A stretch of 64,000 nucleotides of DNA, taken from JANQPD01 sp963715655. Lineage in GTDB: Bacteria > Bacteroidota > Bacteroidia > Flavobacteriales > Schleiferiaceae. The stretch is taken from NCBI GenBank assembly GCA_963715655.1, contig OY970262.1, forward strand, positions 1,488,001-1,552,000, given 5' to 3'. Below, in pieces: positions 34,578 to 44,207 of the stretch. The first letter of the stretch is position 1. Every line of letters begins with the position of its first letter. The notes under the pieces were generated by a model. It saw only the letters and a list, made by a program, of their open reading frames with translations. It was not told the DNA's origin and did no database searches. Position numbers and translations under genes: made by a program.

Positions 34578-35600
34578 ATGAAAACAGTAGTAAGGGTTTT
34601 AGTTCTTTTGGTTATTTTAGGTGTAGTAGGTTATTTTTTACTAAACAAAGCAGAGGATGGTGAAAGCGTAGTAAATACGAAAGTGAAACAGGTAACCGAA
34701 GTTGTATCCAACGAAAAAACCTATGATATAATTCCGCACGAAGAATTTTTTGAAAATTCTGAAATGGCAAAAAAGCAATTAGCTGAATTAAACGAGCGTT
34801 TTGAAAATGAGTTTAAAGAGTTTGTTAACAATTTAAACGAAGGAAATGTGAAACTGGTTTATTGCTGGCTTACCACCGAAGTTGGTATCTCATTAACACA
34901 ATCGCAGCGAATGAGCAAACCTTTTGTAAAAGCACTATGTGAAAAATATAATGTAGAGTTTGTAGATTTTACAAATGTGTTTGATGGTAAAGAACCAACC
35001 GAAATAACCCACATGCCAAAAGATGGTCATTTGAATGAAACAGGTGTAGAGCTGGTTACAGCACGCTTAGCACAAATTATTGAAATGCATAAGCAACACC
35101 GTTCAACTTTAAGTTTTGAAGCTAGTGAACGCCCCAGATACTTTGGTGATTTAGAGCCTTATGAAGATAGAATTGTGGACGGAGGAAAAAACATCCCTTA
35201 CCGTTTAATTACCAATGGTGCCGGTATGCGTTCAGATAGAGATGTGCGCTTTGATAATAAAGGCATAAGAGTTTTATTAATGGGTGATAGTGGGTTTTAC
35301 TTTCCGTTTGTGGATAATGATGAAACGGCCACAAGCTTGCTACAAGTAAAATATCCTGACAGCGAAATAATGAATGTAGCGGCATGGGGCTACACCATTT
35401 CTGACTATAACAGTCAGTATAAGGAAGCAGCTAAATATTTAGAGCCGGATGTGGTTATCTTACAATCTTCAGGAGATGATATTGCCGATTTATTTTTTAC
35501 GCATCAACAAAAATATGCTAGAGATAAAAGAACCAAAAAGTTTGAACCATCTGAAACTGAAAAGGAATTTTATAACTATTTGGAAACCCGAAACAATTAA
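34578..35600 (+). CDS. SGNH-like periplasmic protein with DxH before the catalytic Ser
   Basis: A 340-residue protein with an N-terminal membrane anchor (about 4-22). Residues 149-153 (DGHLN) form a DxH-type motif. A GDS motif with Ser238 follows later (RVLLMGDSGFYFPF), and block III is SGDD at 298-301, where Asn is more usual. The DxH motif lying before Ser is the AlgX/AlgJ order, whereas ordinary GDSL esterases have it at the end. It sits 3 bases after the MBOAT gene and probably finishes the acyl transfer to the target. The C-terminus ends soon after block III. Confidence 0.72.
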   Translation: MKTVVRVLVLLVILGVVGYFLLNKAEDGESVVNTKVKQVTEVVSNEKTYDIIPHEEFFENSEMAKKQLAELNERFENEFKEFVNNLNEGNVKLVYCWLTTEVGISLTQSQRMSKPFVKALCEKYNVEFVDFTNVFDGKEPTEITHMPKDGHLNETGVELVTARLAQIIEMHKQHRSTLSFEASERPRYFGDLEPYEDRIVDGGKNIPYRLITNGAGMRSDRDVRFDNKGIRVLLMGDSGFYFPFVDNDETATSLLQVKYPDSEIMNVAAWGYTISDYNSQYKEAAKYLEPDVVILQSSGDDIADLFFTHQQKYARDKRTKKFEPSETEKEFYNYLETRNN

Positions 35601-35617
35601 TAAAGTGAACGTGTAAT

Positions 35618-36430
35618 TTGCGTTGCTCTCATCAAATATTTGCTATACTGTTTACTTGCTTTACCAACCTTGTGTACACCCAAAATGTACGGGAGTTATA
35701 TATTGATGAGGTAAGCAATATTCTTAGCGATACGGCTAGGTATAAGGAAATTATAGGCTATGTAGAAAAGTATGACCTGCGAAATGTGGTATTGTACAAG
35801 TACTTTGAGTACGAATCAGATACGCTTTTTCAAAAGTTTTTAGTGGATTTGGAAGAGGCAGGGATAAGACAAATTTCTGCGGGTTTTCCGGTTAGTTATT
35901 TTGCGTTAGACGAAGATGGCAGAAAGGAGCTTTTAGAAAGTTTAGATGTAGCTTCGCTTACGTTTGAAAATGATTTTTGGGTAACGGGAAATACGTTTGA
36001 AACGTATGATGTGATGACTGAACTTGGCAAGCATAAACCACAAAATCAATTAAAACTTAGGATTTATTTCGGATGGTTTGGTACTCAAATGAACGATAAC
36101 ACCATGGCGTTGCGCATCTGCAAAACCTTTGATGAAATTCTCATTCATCATTACCGCCCGGGTGCTGACTTTAATTACATTGAAAGCCGATTAGTAACCT
36201 TTGGAAAAGCGGCCATGCGCTATGGCAGAAGGCAACACGTAGTAATCCGGATAAGTATTGACCCTATTTTCTTTGAAACCATGTCTCTAGAAATTTTAGA
36301 GGAAGTTTACGACAAGCTAGAAGCAGATTTTAAAGCAGCAAAAAAAGTGCACAAAGAATTAAAATACATTGTGCTGGATGGCTGGCAGATTTACAACTCA
36401 CGTTATTTAAAAGCGGACACCAACGGTTAA
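35618..36430 (+). CDS. secreted protein of unknown function
   Basis: A 270-residue protein from a TTG start; no better ATG exists near, as the frame is closed 12 bases upstream. Residues 1-22 form a signal peptide ending NLVYTQ. The body alternates helices and strands (YDLRNVVLYKYFEYESDTLFQKFL, LKLRIYFGWFG, HVVIRISIDP), suggesting a TIM-barrel-like fold, but no family is recognised. It follows the SGNH gene by 17 bases and may belong to the acylation operon. It overlaps the convergent YaiO-like gene by 24 bases. Confidence 0.6.
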   Translation: MRCSHQIFAILFTCFTNLVYTQNVRELYIDEVSNILSDTARYKEIIGYVEKYDLRNVVLYKYFEYESDTLFQKFLVDLEEAGIRQISAGFPVSYFALDEDGRKELLESLDVASLTFENDFWVTGNTFETYDVMTELGKHKPQNQLKLRIYFGWFGTQMNDNTMALRICKTFDEILIHHYRPGADFNYIESRLVTFGKAAMRYGRRQHVVIRISIDPIFFETMSLEILEEVYDKLEADFKAAKKVHKELKYIVLDGWQIYNSRYLKADTNG

Positions 36431-37708
36431 AAAGCCGCTATAAATGTTATAGTAAGTATCGGTTCTAAAGCGTTCTTGATTGGCAAAAGTTACATCCAAT
36501 CTAAGGTAGGCGGTTTTACCTAAAGGGGCTTGATAGGCTAAACCAACCGTTTGGTTTTCTAAATAATATTGCTGTTCTGTTGTTTGTGTGCCTATTTGTA
36601 TAAATCGTAAATCAGGCACGTAACCAATACCCGCAGAAGCCTGTATAAAACCACCTTTCTCTAAAAACCTGCGATACATCAAATTGTAACTAACACCCCA
36701 TGTAGGCTCTTGATCAATGAAAAAAGGACGGAATTGCCAAAAACTGTTTCCGTAATACCAGCCCAACGAACCTGTATAAAGTGTAACAGAATTATCAACA
36801 CCAAAATATAAATAACGTAAACCAATACTGGCTTCAAAACTTGTATTAGGAATACCGGAGTAAAACTCACCACCAAACCTAAATTCCGGGAAGATTACAG
36901 ATTCTGAGTATCCCGCGTTTAAATATAAATAGCGCCCATTTCCAAGTTGTGGATAAGCATCTATTTCAAACTGAACACCCGTTTGTTCAAAGCGATTGGC
37001 AATATTTATTCTCGGAATAATTGGCCCTACACTGGTGAAAATTCCATATTGAATTAGGCCTGAATACCAAGTAGCATAGGCATTTTCAGTAAAGTAATCT
37101 AAACCAAACCCGATGGATAAACCACTGGCAATTAATTGATTTGATAAGAAAACCCGTAATTGTTTTAGCTCGGTATTGTTAGGATAGCTTATTAACGCTG
37201 AATCAACCGTTTCCAGCGCGTCTTCATATTTAATTAATCCGGTTTGGTTTTGTGCTTTATTTACATAAAAAAACTCATCCTTAGGATACCATTTTAAACC
37301 TTTGTTACTCATTACCAAAGAGGTATCAAACTTTTTATCGTAGCGCTCCACCAATGTTAACAGCCTGTAAGCTTCCATTTGAGCGGTATCTTCCTTTAAA
37401 ATCGGGTTTAGTAAATCACGAGACTTATCATATTCTTTCTGCCAACTGTAAACACGCGCCAAAAAAATAGAATAATCGGTGTTTTCAGGAAAGCGTTGAA
37501 CATTGTATTGCAGTATTTTCTCTGCTTTTTTATACTTGGCATCAAAGGCATATTCACGCGCAAGTGCAAATGCTGAATCTGGCGCTTCGGGAATTTCGGC
37601 AAGCAGCAACGAGTCCTCTGCTGTTGTAAAAAGCGTATCACCTTTTTGTGCGTTTACCAAAGTGGTACACAAAATGAATAAACCAAAAAGTACTATTCGT
37701 GCATTCAT
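36407..37708 (-). CDS. TPR plus YaiO-type outer-membrane beta-barrel protein
   Basis: A 433-residue protein with a signal peptide (1-20). Residues about 35-185 contain TPR-like helices (EYAFDAKYKKAEKILQYNV, YSIFLARVYSWQKEYDKSR). Residues about 195-433 alternate aromatic strands typical of a YaiO-like outer-membrane barrel, ending with a terminal F in FLTVGVRF, the usual barrel signal. Related genes occur next to polysaccharide export and modification genes. Its role here is not known, and it converges with the secreted protein gene. Confidence 0.8.
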   Translation of the reverse strand: MNARIVLFGLFILCTTLVNAQKGDTLFTTAEDSLLLAEIPEAPDSAFALAREYAFDAKYKKAEKILQYNVQRFPENTDYSIFLARVYSWQKEYDKSRDLLNPILKEDTAQMEAYRLLTLVERYDKKFDTSLVMSNKGLKWYPKDEFFYVNKAQNQTGLIKYEDALETVDSALISYPNNTELKQLRVFLSNQLIASGLSIGFGLDYFTENAYATWYSGLIQYGIFTSVGPIIPRINIANRFEQTGVQFEIDAYPQLGNGRYLYLNAGYSESVIFPEFRFGGEFYSGIPNTSFEASIGLRYLYFGVDNSVTLYTGSLGWYYGNSFWQFRPFFIDQEPTWGVSYNLMYRRFLEKGGFIQASAGIGYVPDLRFIQIGTQTTEQQYYLENQTVGLAYQAPLGKTAYLRLDVTFANQERFRTDTYYNIYSGFLTVGVRF

Positions 37709-37783
37709 AAGGCCGCTAAAATACTATGCGCATACCGTATCCGTGCTTGCTTTTCGCTCAACTTCAATATTTTACCGCTAAGT

Positions 37784-38737
37784 TTACTTTCGGGCAATGG
37801 CGGCTTTTGCTTTTTGTATGATAGATGCTGTGCTCAAACCATATTTTTTTAGTAGCTGTTCAGGTGTTCCGCTTTCGCCAAACGTATCATTTACCGCCAC
37901 AAATTCTTGTGGCTTCGGCATTTTTCTGGCTAAAAGTCCACTAATGCTTTCACCTAAACCTCCATTTATCATGTGCTCTTCGGCAGAAACTAAGCAGCCT
38001 GTTTTTTCTAAAGATTTTAAAATGATGGCTTCATCCAAAGGTTTAATGGTATGAATATTAATTACTTCCGCGCTTATTCCTTCTGCCGCTAATTTTTCGG
38101 CAGCTTCTAAAGCCATCCAAACTAAATGGCCGGTGGCTACTAGGGTTACATCTTTTCCTTCTTGTAATAAAATACCTTTTCCTATTTCAAACTTTTGGTC
38201 AGTAGGCGTAAAGTTGGCCACTTTTGGTCGGCCAAAGCGTAAGTAAACGGGGCCATTATGCTCGGCTATTGCAAGAGTAGCTGCTTTGGTTTGATTATAA
38301 TCACAAGGGTTAATTACCGTCATACCCGGTAGCATTTTCATTAGGCCAATGTCTTCTAAAATTTGGTGTGTGGCGCCATCTTCACCCAAGGTAAGCCCTG
38401 CATGAGAAGCACAAATTTTTACATTTTTACCGGAGTACGCAATGCTTTGGCGAATTTGGTCGTACACACGGCCGGTACTAAAGTTGGCAAAGGTGCCGGT
38501 AAACGGAATTTTTCCGCCAATGGTAAGGCCGGCTGCAATACCCATCATATTTGCTTCGGCTATGCCCACTTGAAAAAAGCGCTCAGGAAAAGCATCCTTA
38601 AAATCGCCCATTTTTAAAGAACCGGTCAAATCTGCACAAAGCGCCACCACATTTGGGTTGCTTTTGCCTAGTTCTAATAATCCTGCTCCAAATCCTGAAC
38701 GGGTGTCTTTTGATCCTTGGTCGGTGTATTTGCTCAT
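37784..38737 (-). CDS. transketolase C-terminal subunit
   Basis: A 317-residue half transketolase holding the pyrimidine-binding and C-terminal domains. The catalytic Glu61 lies in QVGIAEANMMGIAAG, and the ASHAGLTLGEDGATHQ loop is typical. With the N-terminal subunit it forms a TPP-dependent enzyme moving two-carbon units in the pentose phosphate pathway. The partner gene is not adjacent: a VWA gene lies between, with gaps of 3 and 10 bases. Confidence 0.92.
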   Translation of the reverse strand: MSKYTDQGSKDTRSGFGAGLLELGKSNPNVVALCADLTGSLKMGDFKDAFPERFFQVGIAEANMMGIAAGLTIGGKIPFTGTFANFSTGRVYDQIRQSIAYSGKNVKICASHAGLTLGEDGATHQILEDIGLMKMLPGMTVINPCDYNQTKAATLAIAEHNGPVYLRFGRPKVANFTPTDQKFEIGKGILLQEGKDVTLVATGHLVWMALEAAEKLAAEGISAEVINIHTIKPLDEAIILKSLEKTGCLVSAEEHMINGGLGESISGLLARKMPKPQEFVAVNDTFGESGTPEQLLKKYGLSTASIIQKAKAAIARK

Positions 38738-38740
38738 ACC

Positions 38741-40123
38741 TTAATTTAATTTTACAATACTGATGTTTCCTGAACTTATATTAAACTCCTTTACAATGGA
38801 GTACTCACTTTTTTGTGATGATTTTGATCTAAATACCACTTTATAATTTCCCGGTTGCAGGGTAAAAGATTGACTACTCAATTTGGTATCTAAGTCAATC
38901 ACCCACGTTTCTATATTGCCATTTTGGGCAATAATACTTCCATAACCGGTGCTTGAGCCCGAAATTTTAACCACTCCCGGTGGAGGTAAAGCAAGACTGG
39001 TAGTTTTATTTCCGGCTATGGAAACACTGGTTTGTTTTATTCGTGGAAGCGTTAAAAACTCTAAATCATAAAAACCCTGCAAATACTTTTGGGTAGTATT
39101 AAAATCTTGCACATGTATTATTTCTTGGCTGCCTTGCGTGCGCACCAAGCACTTTAAATTGTCGTAATTATTACGCCCCTGCATTTTTAACTCTAGTGTA
39201 CCTCTGGGTAATTTTACGCCAATATTGTTATGCTTACCCGCTGCAATTCTAATACTGTCGCGCGTTACTTCTGGCAAGGAATGCACCGTCATATTATATA
39301 TTACCAAGGGGTCTAAATATACCGTGTCCGGATTTCCTAAGTAGTTTAAGGTGTGTACAATTTGCTTATTTACTTTTCCGCTGGTAGCGTTGTAAAAGGT
39401 AATAGGCACATCGGTTTCACTTGGTAATGCGTTAATATCAAGCAGATTAACCTGTGCCGTAGTATTGTCTAACGCTTGAGAAACTACAATGCCTAAAATA
39501 GTTTGAAAGGTTTTTTCATCAGCAGCATCGTAAAAATTACCAACGCAAGAAAAGCTTTCTTGAAAACCTTTATCTAAGCCAATACCAATTACAAAAGGCT
39601 TTAAAATAATACCTTGCTTTTGCAGAAGTCGAGAGGCCGCACAAGGATCTTCATCGCAAGATTCTACACCATCGGTAATTAAAATAATAATGTTTCGGCA
39701 GGTGCTACACGGTATAAAATCATTGGCCGAGCGCAATAGAGAACGCGCAATTGGCGTGGTACCTTTTGGTTTTATGCCGCGTAAGGTTTTTTTAATTTTC
39801 CCAAAGTTGTTAAAGCCTAAGGGTACTTCCAACTTGGTATCATTGCAATCTTGTGGTGGCACCGGTCGCTGATGTCCATACACGCGCAGGCCAAGCTGAA
39901 ACTTATCGCTTTTTAAACTTTCTAGGCTATCCAACATTTGCGCCATCAGTTTTTGGGCAATGTCAATTTTAGTTCCACTTTCCCAGCGGCCATACATACT
40001 TTGTGAGCCATCAAACACAAACAAAATACGGGTAATAACTTCATCTTTTTGCGCACGATTTTGTGCTTGCGCTAAAATTCCCGCAAGGGTTAAAAAAAGT
40101 AGTATGTAAAGGCGTTTTTTCAA
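38741..40123 (-). CDS. secreted von Willebrand factor A domain protein
   Basis: A 460-residue protein with a signal peptide (1-20, ending LAQAQ). The VWA domain spans about 30-210, with MIDAS residues D38-G-S40-Q-S42 and the later LITDGVESCDEDPC. Five or more cysteines in the VWA domain suggest disulfides. Residues about 215-460 are beta-rich, resembling small carrier or PEGA-like domains. It is encoded between the two transketolase halves in the same direction. It probably acts in the periplasm or at the surface in adhesion or protein interaction. Confidence 0.85.
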   Translation of the reverse strand: MKKRLYILLFLTLAGILAQAQNRAQKDEVITRILFVFDGSQSMYGRWESGTKIDIAQKLMAQMLDSLESLKSDKFQLGLRVYGHQRPVPPQDCNDTKLEVPLGFNNFGKIKKTLRGIKPKGTTPIARSLLRSANDFIPCSTCRNIIILITDGVESCDEDPCAASRLLQKQGIILKPFVIGIGLDKGFQESFSCVGNFYDAADEKTFQTILGIVVSQALDNTTAQVNLLDINALPSETDVPITFYNATSGKVNKQIVHTLNYLGNPDTVYLDPLVIYNMTVHSLPEVTRDSIRIAAGKHNNIGVKLPRGTLELKMQGRNNYDNLKCLVRTQGSQEIIHVQDFNTTQKYLQGFYDLEFLTLPRIKQTSVSIAGNKTTSLALPPPGVVKISGSSTGYGSIIAQNGNIETWVIDLDTKLSSQSFTLQPGNYKVVFRSKSSQKSEYSIVKEFNISSGNISIVKLN

Positions 40124-40133
40124 AAAAATGCGA

Positions 40134-40979
40134 CTAATAATCGCCTAGCGTTTCTTCTAATTGTCCTAGTGCATCTGTAAGTTGTGCATCATCAGGCGCT
40201 ATGCCGTGCCATTTATGCGTGCCGGCCATAAAATCTACACCTGCACCCATGTCGGTTTTCATTACCACACACACCGGTTTTCCTTTGCCGGTAAGGCTTT
40301 TTGCTTTTTGCAAACCTTCTACAACAGAGGTCATATCATTTCCTTTTGTAATGTGCATCACTTCCCAACCAAAAGCTTTAAACTTTGCTTCAATGCTGCC
40401 TAAAGAAAGCACATCTTCAGTACTACCATCAATTTGCTGGCCGTTAGCATCTATGGTGCAAATCAAATTATCTACCTTATGGTGAGGCGCGTACATAGCC
40501 GCTTCCCAAATCTGACCTTCTTGTAATTCGCCATCTCCGTGTAGCGTATAAACCAAATGTTTATCTCCGTTTAGTTTTTTACCAAGCGCGGTGCCAATGG
40601 CTACCGACATGCCTTGGCCAAGTGAACCTGACGCTATGCGTATGCCCGGTAAGCCTTCGTGTGTGGTTGGATGGCCTTGTAGGCGACTGTCTAATTTTCT
40701 AAAGGTGTTTAGTTCTTCTTTAGGAAAATACCCCGCATGACTTAAAACACTATAAAAAACCGGACTAATATGGCCGTTGCTTAAAAAGAACACATCTTCA
40801 TTTGTACCATCCATATTAAAGGAGGTGTCGTGCTCCATCATTTCAAAATAAAGCGCGGTAAAAAATTCGGTGCACCCCAAAGAACCACCGGGGTGGCCAC
40901 TTTGCACAGCGTGTACCATTCTTACTATATCTCTTCTTACTTGAGAGGCGATGCGCTCTAACTTTTGAATATCAGCCAT
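40134..40979 (-). CDS. transketolase N-terminal subunit
   Basis: A 281-residue half transketolase, the TPP pyrophosphate-binding domain. It shows the SGHPGGSLG loop with His29, the TPP motif GDG at 148-150 with Asn179 (GDGELQEGQIWEA, then TIDANGQQ). Works with the C-terminal subunit encoded downstream, beyond the VWA gene. Split transketolases are common in Bacteroidota. Confidence 0.93.
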   Translation of the reverse strand: MADIQKLERIASQVRRDIVRMVHAVQSGHPGGSLGCTEFFTALYFEMMEHDTSFNMDGTNEDVFFLSNGHISPVFYSVLSHAGYFPKEELNTFRKLDSRLQGHPTTHEGLPGIRIASGSLGQGMSVAIGTALGKKLNGDKHLVYTLHGDGELQEGQIWEAAMYAPHHKVDNLICTIDANGQQIDGSTEDVLSLGSIEAKFKAFGWEVMHITKGNDMTSVVEGLQKAKSLTGKGKPVCVVMKTDMGAGVDFMAGTHKWHGIAPDDAQLTDALGQLEETLGDY

Positions 40980-41085
40980 AATTTTTTCTTGTAAGCTGCA
41001 AAAGTAGTTTTTTACAGAGGCTTAGCCTTGCTGCTGTTGATAAATATTGAAAAGCTAATGCAAGATTAAACTAAAGGCCAAACCC

Positions 41086-41093
41086 TATCTTTG
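41086..41093 (+). promoter_or_regulatory. candidate -7 promoter element for ychF
   Basis: TATCTTTG matches TAnnTTTG completely and lies 31 bases before the ychF ATG. No convincing TTTG -33 element was found at the usual distance. Confidence 0.45.
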
Positions 41094-41124
41094 CCGACTT
41101 TTAAAATTTCTAAAACCAGCAGCT

Positions 41125-42216
41125 ATGAAGTGTGGTATAGTAGGCTTGCCAAACGTAGGCAAATCAACCCTTTTTAATTGTTTGAGCAACGCAAAAGCAG
41201 CTTCTGCAAATTTTCCCTTTTGCACCATTGAGCCAAATATTGGTATGGTAACCGTGCCCGATGAGCGTTTGGCCAAATTGGAAGAATTGGTATCTCCCGA
41301 AAGGGTAATGCCCGCCACGGTAGAGATTGTGGATATTGCCGGACTGGTAAAAGGCGCGAGCAAAGGTGAAGGTTTGGGCAATATGTTTTTAGGAAACATT
41401 AGAGAATGCAACGCCATTATACACGTATTGCGCTGCTTTGAAAATGACAATATTGTGCACGTGGATGGCTCTGTAAATCCGATTAGAGATAAGGAAACCA
41501 TTGACATTGAGCTACAGCTTAAAGATTTAGAAACGCTAGATAAAAGGCTGGACAAGCACCGCAAGGCAGCACGCACGGGCAACAAAGCAGAGGTGGTAAA
41601 TACCGCAACTTTAGAGGCGCTGAAAAAACATTTGGAAGAAGGAAAAAGCGTGCGCGGATTTGAGCGTAACGAGGATCAAGCGGAATTTTTAGAAGACTTT
41701 CATTTTTTAACGGATAAGCCGGTATTGTACGTGTGCAACGTAGATGATGCTGCTGCAAAAAACGGTAATGAATGGGTGAATAAAGTAAAGGACTCAGTAG
41801 CCGGGGAAAATGCTGAGGTAATTTATTTAGCGGCAGCCACAGAAGCGGATATTAATGAATTGGAGACCTACGAAGAGCGCCAAATGTTTTTGGAGGATTT
41901 AGGTTTGGAGCAGCCGGGTATAAATAAGGTGATTAAGGGCGCGTATTCGCTTTTAAACTTAGAAACTTATTTTACGGCTGGTGTAAAGGAAGTACGCGCT
42001 TGGACAATTAACAAAGGTTTTACCGCACCACAAGCAGCTGGTGTAATTCATACTGATTTTGAAAAGGGGTTTATACGTGCTGAGGTGATTAAATATGCCG
42101 ACTATATACAGTATGGTTCTGAAAATGCCGTGAAGGAAGCAGGAAAACTTGGTGTTGAAGGCAAGGAATATGTTGTTAAAGATGGAGATATTATGCACTT
42201 TAGATTTAACGTATAG
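41125..42216 (+). CDS. ychF: redox-regulated ATPase YchF (OLA1 family)
   Basis: A 363-residue Obg-related P-loop protein. Walker A is GLPNVGKST at 7-15, G3 is DIAGLVKGASKGEG near residue 70, and the altered G4 (NVDD instead of NKxD) explains its ATP preference. A coiled-coil insertion and a C-terminal TGS domain (AWTINKGFTAPQAAGVIHTDFEKGFIRAEV) complete it. It associates with ribosomes and translation or stress control. It stands alone ahead of the topoisomerase genes. Confidence 0.96.
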   Translation: MKCGIVGLPNVGKSTLFNCLSNAKAASANFPFCTIEPNIGMVTVPDERLAKLEELVSPERVMPATVEIVDIAGLVKGASKGEGLGNMFLGNIRECNAIIHVLRCFENDNIVHVDGSVNPIRDKETIDIELQLKDLETLDKRLDKHRKAARTGNKAEVVNTATLEALKKHLEEGKSVRGFERNEDQAEFLEDFHFLTDKPVLYVCNVDDAAAKNGNEWVNKVKDSVAGENAEVIYLAAATEADINELETYEERQMFLEDLGLEQPGINKVIKGAYSLLNLETYFTAGVKEVRAWTINKGFTAPQAAGVIHTDFEKGFIRAEVIKYADYIQYGSENAVKEAGKLGVEGKEYVVKDGDIMHFRFNV

Positions 42217-42341
42217 GTAATTTTTGCGGTCTTAATAACCTGTGAAAAACTGATTTAAATCACTAGCTGTTTACTCAGCTTATTTTTTAATTTTAGCCGT
42301 TGGAAATAATGCCTTCGCATTTTCCATGGTTTACCCTCGAT

Positions 42342-44207
42342 ATGGCAGAAACAGAATACACGGAAGACAACATACGATCACTCGACTGGAAAGAACACAT
42401 TAGGCTTAGGCCCGGTATGTACATTGGTAAGTTGGGTGATGGCTCTGCAGCTGATGATGGTATTTATATTCTGCTAAAAGAGGTGATTGACAACTCGGTA
42501 GATGAGTTTGTAATGGGCAGTGGCCGCACCATTGATATTACCGTGCGCGATGGCCAAGTTACGGTGCGCGATTACGGTCGTGGTATTCCTTTGGGTAAAG
42601 TGATTGACGTAGTTTCACGCATCAATACCGGTGCTAAATACGACTCTAAAGCCTTTAAAAAATCCGTTGGATTAAATGGAGTAGGAGCCAAAGCGGTAAA
42701 TGCGCTTTCAGATCATTTTATGGTGCAGGCTTTTCGCGATGGCCAATCTAAAATAGCCGCTTTTGAAAAAGGTGTTTTAACGGAGGATCCGCCCATTGAA
42801 GAAAACTCAGGTAGAAAAGGAACCAAAATTGTTTTTAAACCGGATGCCGGCATTTTTAAAAATTACCGCTACGCAAGCGAGTACATTGAAAAAATGCTTT
42901 GGAATTATGCTTACTTAAATCCGGGTTTAACCCTAAATTTTAACGGGACAAAAATTTACTCCGAAAATGGTTTAAAGGATTTACTTGACCATAATTTAGA
43001 TGGTGAAATAATGCACGATATTATTCACTTACGTGGAGAGGATATTGAAGTAGCGCTTACGCACTCTGAAAAAAGCCAAAGTGAGCAATATTATTCGTTT
43101 GTAAACGGACAGCATACTACCCAAGGTGGTACGCACCAGGCGGCTTTTAGAGAAGCGTTGGTTAAAACCTTGCGTGATTTTTACAATAAGAATTTTGACC
43201 CGTCTGACATTCGCCAATCCGTAGTGGCAGCGGTAAGTATAAAAGTTATTGAACCGGTTTTTGAATCGCAAACCAAAACCAAATTAGGTTCTAATGATAT
43301 TGGCCCAGAAGGCCCTACGGTGCGCACCTTTATCAATGATTTCTTAAAAACAAATCTTGATAATTTTTTACACCGAAATGAAGCAGTAGCAGGCATTATT
43401 TATAAGAAAATATTACGTGCCGAAAAGGAGCGTAAGGAGCTAAGTGGCATTAAAAAATTGGCTAGAGAACGTGCTAAAAAAGCCTCTTTGCACAATAAAA
43501 AACTTCGTGATTGCCGCGTGCATTATAACGATTTGAAGCACGAACGCAGGTTAGAAACTACGCTTTTTATTACCGAGGGTGATTCTGCTTCCGGTTCCAT
43601 TACAAAATCACGCGATGTGAATACACAGGCCGTATTTAGTTTAAAGGGTAAGCCTTTAAATTGCTATGGGCTTACTAAAAAAGTGGTGTATGAAAATGAA
43701 GAATTTAACCTGCTTCAAGCAGCGTTAAATATTGAAGACGGCCTAGAGGAATTGCGTTACCGGAACGTGGTGGTGGCTACGGATGCGGATGTTGATGGTA
43801 TGCACATTCGCTTGCTGCTTATTACCTTCTTTTTGCAGTTTTTCCCTGAGTTGGTAAAGGAAAGCCATTTGTATATTTTGCAAACACCTTTATTTAGGGT
43901 ACGCAATAAAAAAGAAACTCTTTACTGTTATTCTGAAGAAGAACGCAGGGCGGCACTTTTAAAAATTGGCGCCAAAGCAGAAATAACGCGCTTTAAAGGT
44001 TTGGGTGAAATTTCACCAGACGAGTTTAAAAATTTTATTGGAGAAGATATTCGGCTAGAGCCAGTAATGTTGGGTAAAGATTTAACCATAGATCAATTGC
44101 TGGAATTTTATATGGGTAAAAACACGCCTAAAAGACAAGAGTTTATTATTGATAATTTACGTGTGGAGAAAGATGTAGTGGAAGAACCTGAAAAAACCGA
44201 TGTGTAA
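42342..44207 (+). CDS. parE: DNA topoisomerase IV subunit B
   Basis: A 621-residue type IIA topoisomerase ATPase subunit from the ATG at 42342 (MAETEYTEDNIRSLD); a TTG at 42300 would add 14 residues. The GHKL ATPase has EVIDNSVDEF near 47-56 and the Gly-rich GLNGVGAKAVNAL. The TOPRIM domain has TEGDSASG at 411-418 and DADVDG at 481-486. It lacks the long insertion of many GyrB proteins. Pairing with the parC-like gene two positions on supports topoisomerase IV. Confidence 0.92.
   Translation: MAETEYTEDNIRSLDWKEHIRLRPGMYIGKLGDGSAADDGIYILLKEVIDNSVDEFVMGSGRTIDITVRDGQVTVRDYGRGIPLGKVIDVVSRINTGAKYDSKAFKKSVGLNGVGAKAVNALSDHFMVQAFRDGQSKIAAFEKGVLTEDPPIEENSGRKGTKIVFKPDAGIFKNYRYASEYIEKMLWNYAYLNPGLTLNFNGTKIYSENGLKDLLDHNLDGEIMHDIIHLRGEDIEVALTHSEKSQSEQYYSFVNGQHTTQGGTHQAAFREALVKTLRDFYNKNFDPSDIRQSVVAAVSIKVIEPVFESQTKTKLGSNDIGPEGPTVRTFINDFLKTNLDNFLHRNEAVAGIIYKKILRAEKERKELSGIKKLARERAKKASLHNKKLRDCRVHYNDLKHERRLETTLFITEGDSASGSITKSRDVNTQAVFSLKGKPLNCYGLTKKVVYENEEFNLLQAALNIEDGLEELRYRNVVVATDADVDGMHIRLLLITFFLQFFPELVKESHLYILQTPLFRVRNKKETLYCYSEEERRAALLKIGAKAEITRFKGLGEISPDEFKNFIGEDIRLEPVMLGKDLTIDQLLEFYMGKNTPKRQEFIIDNLRVEKDVVEEPEKTDV

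Noticed and set aside
41085..41585. 166-codon minus-strand open frame across ychF
   Set aside because: It lies antisense to the conserved YchF coding sequence, has low-complexity Ser/Leu composition and no promoter or homologous features.
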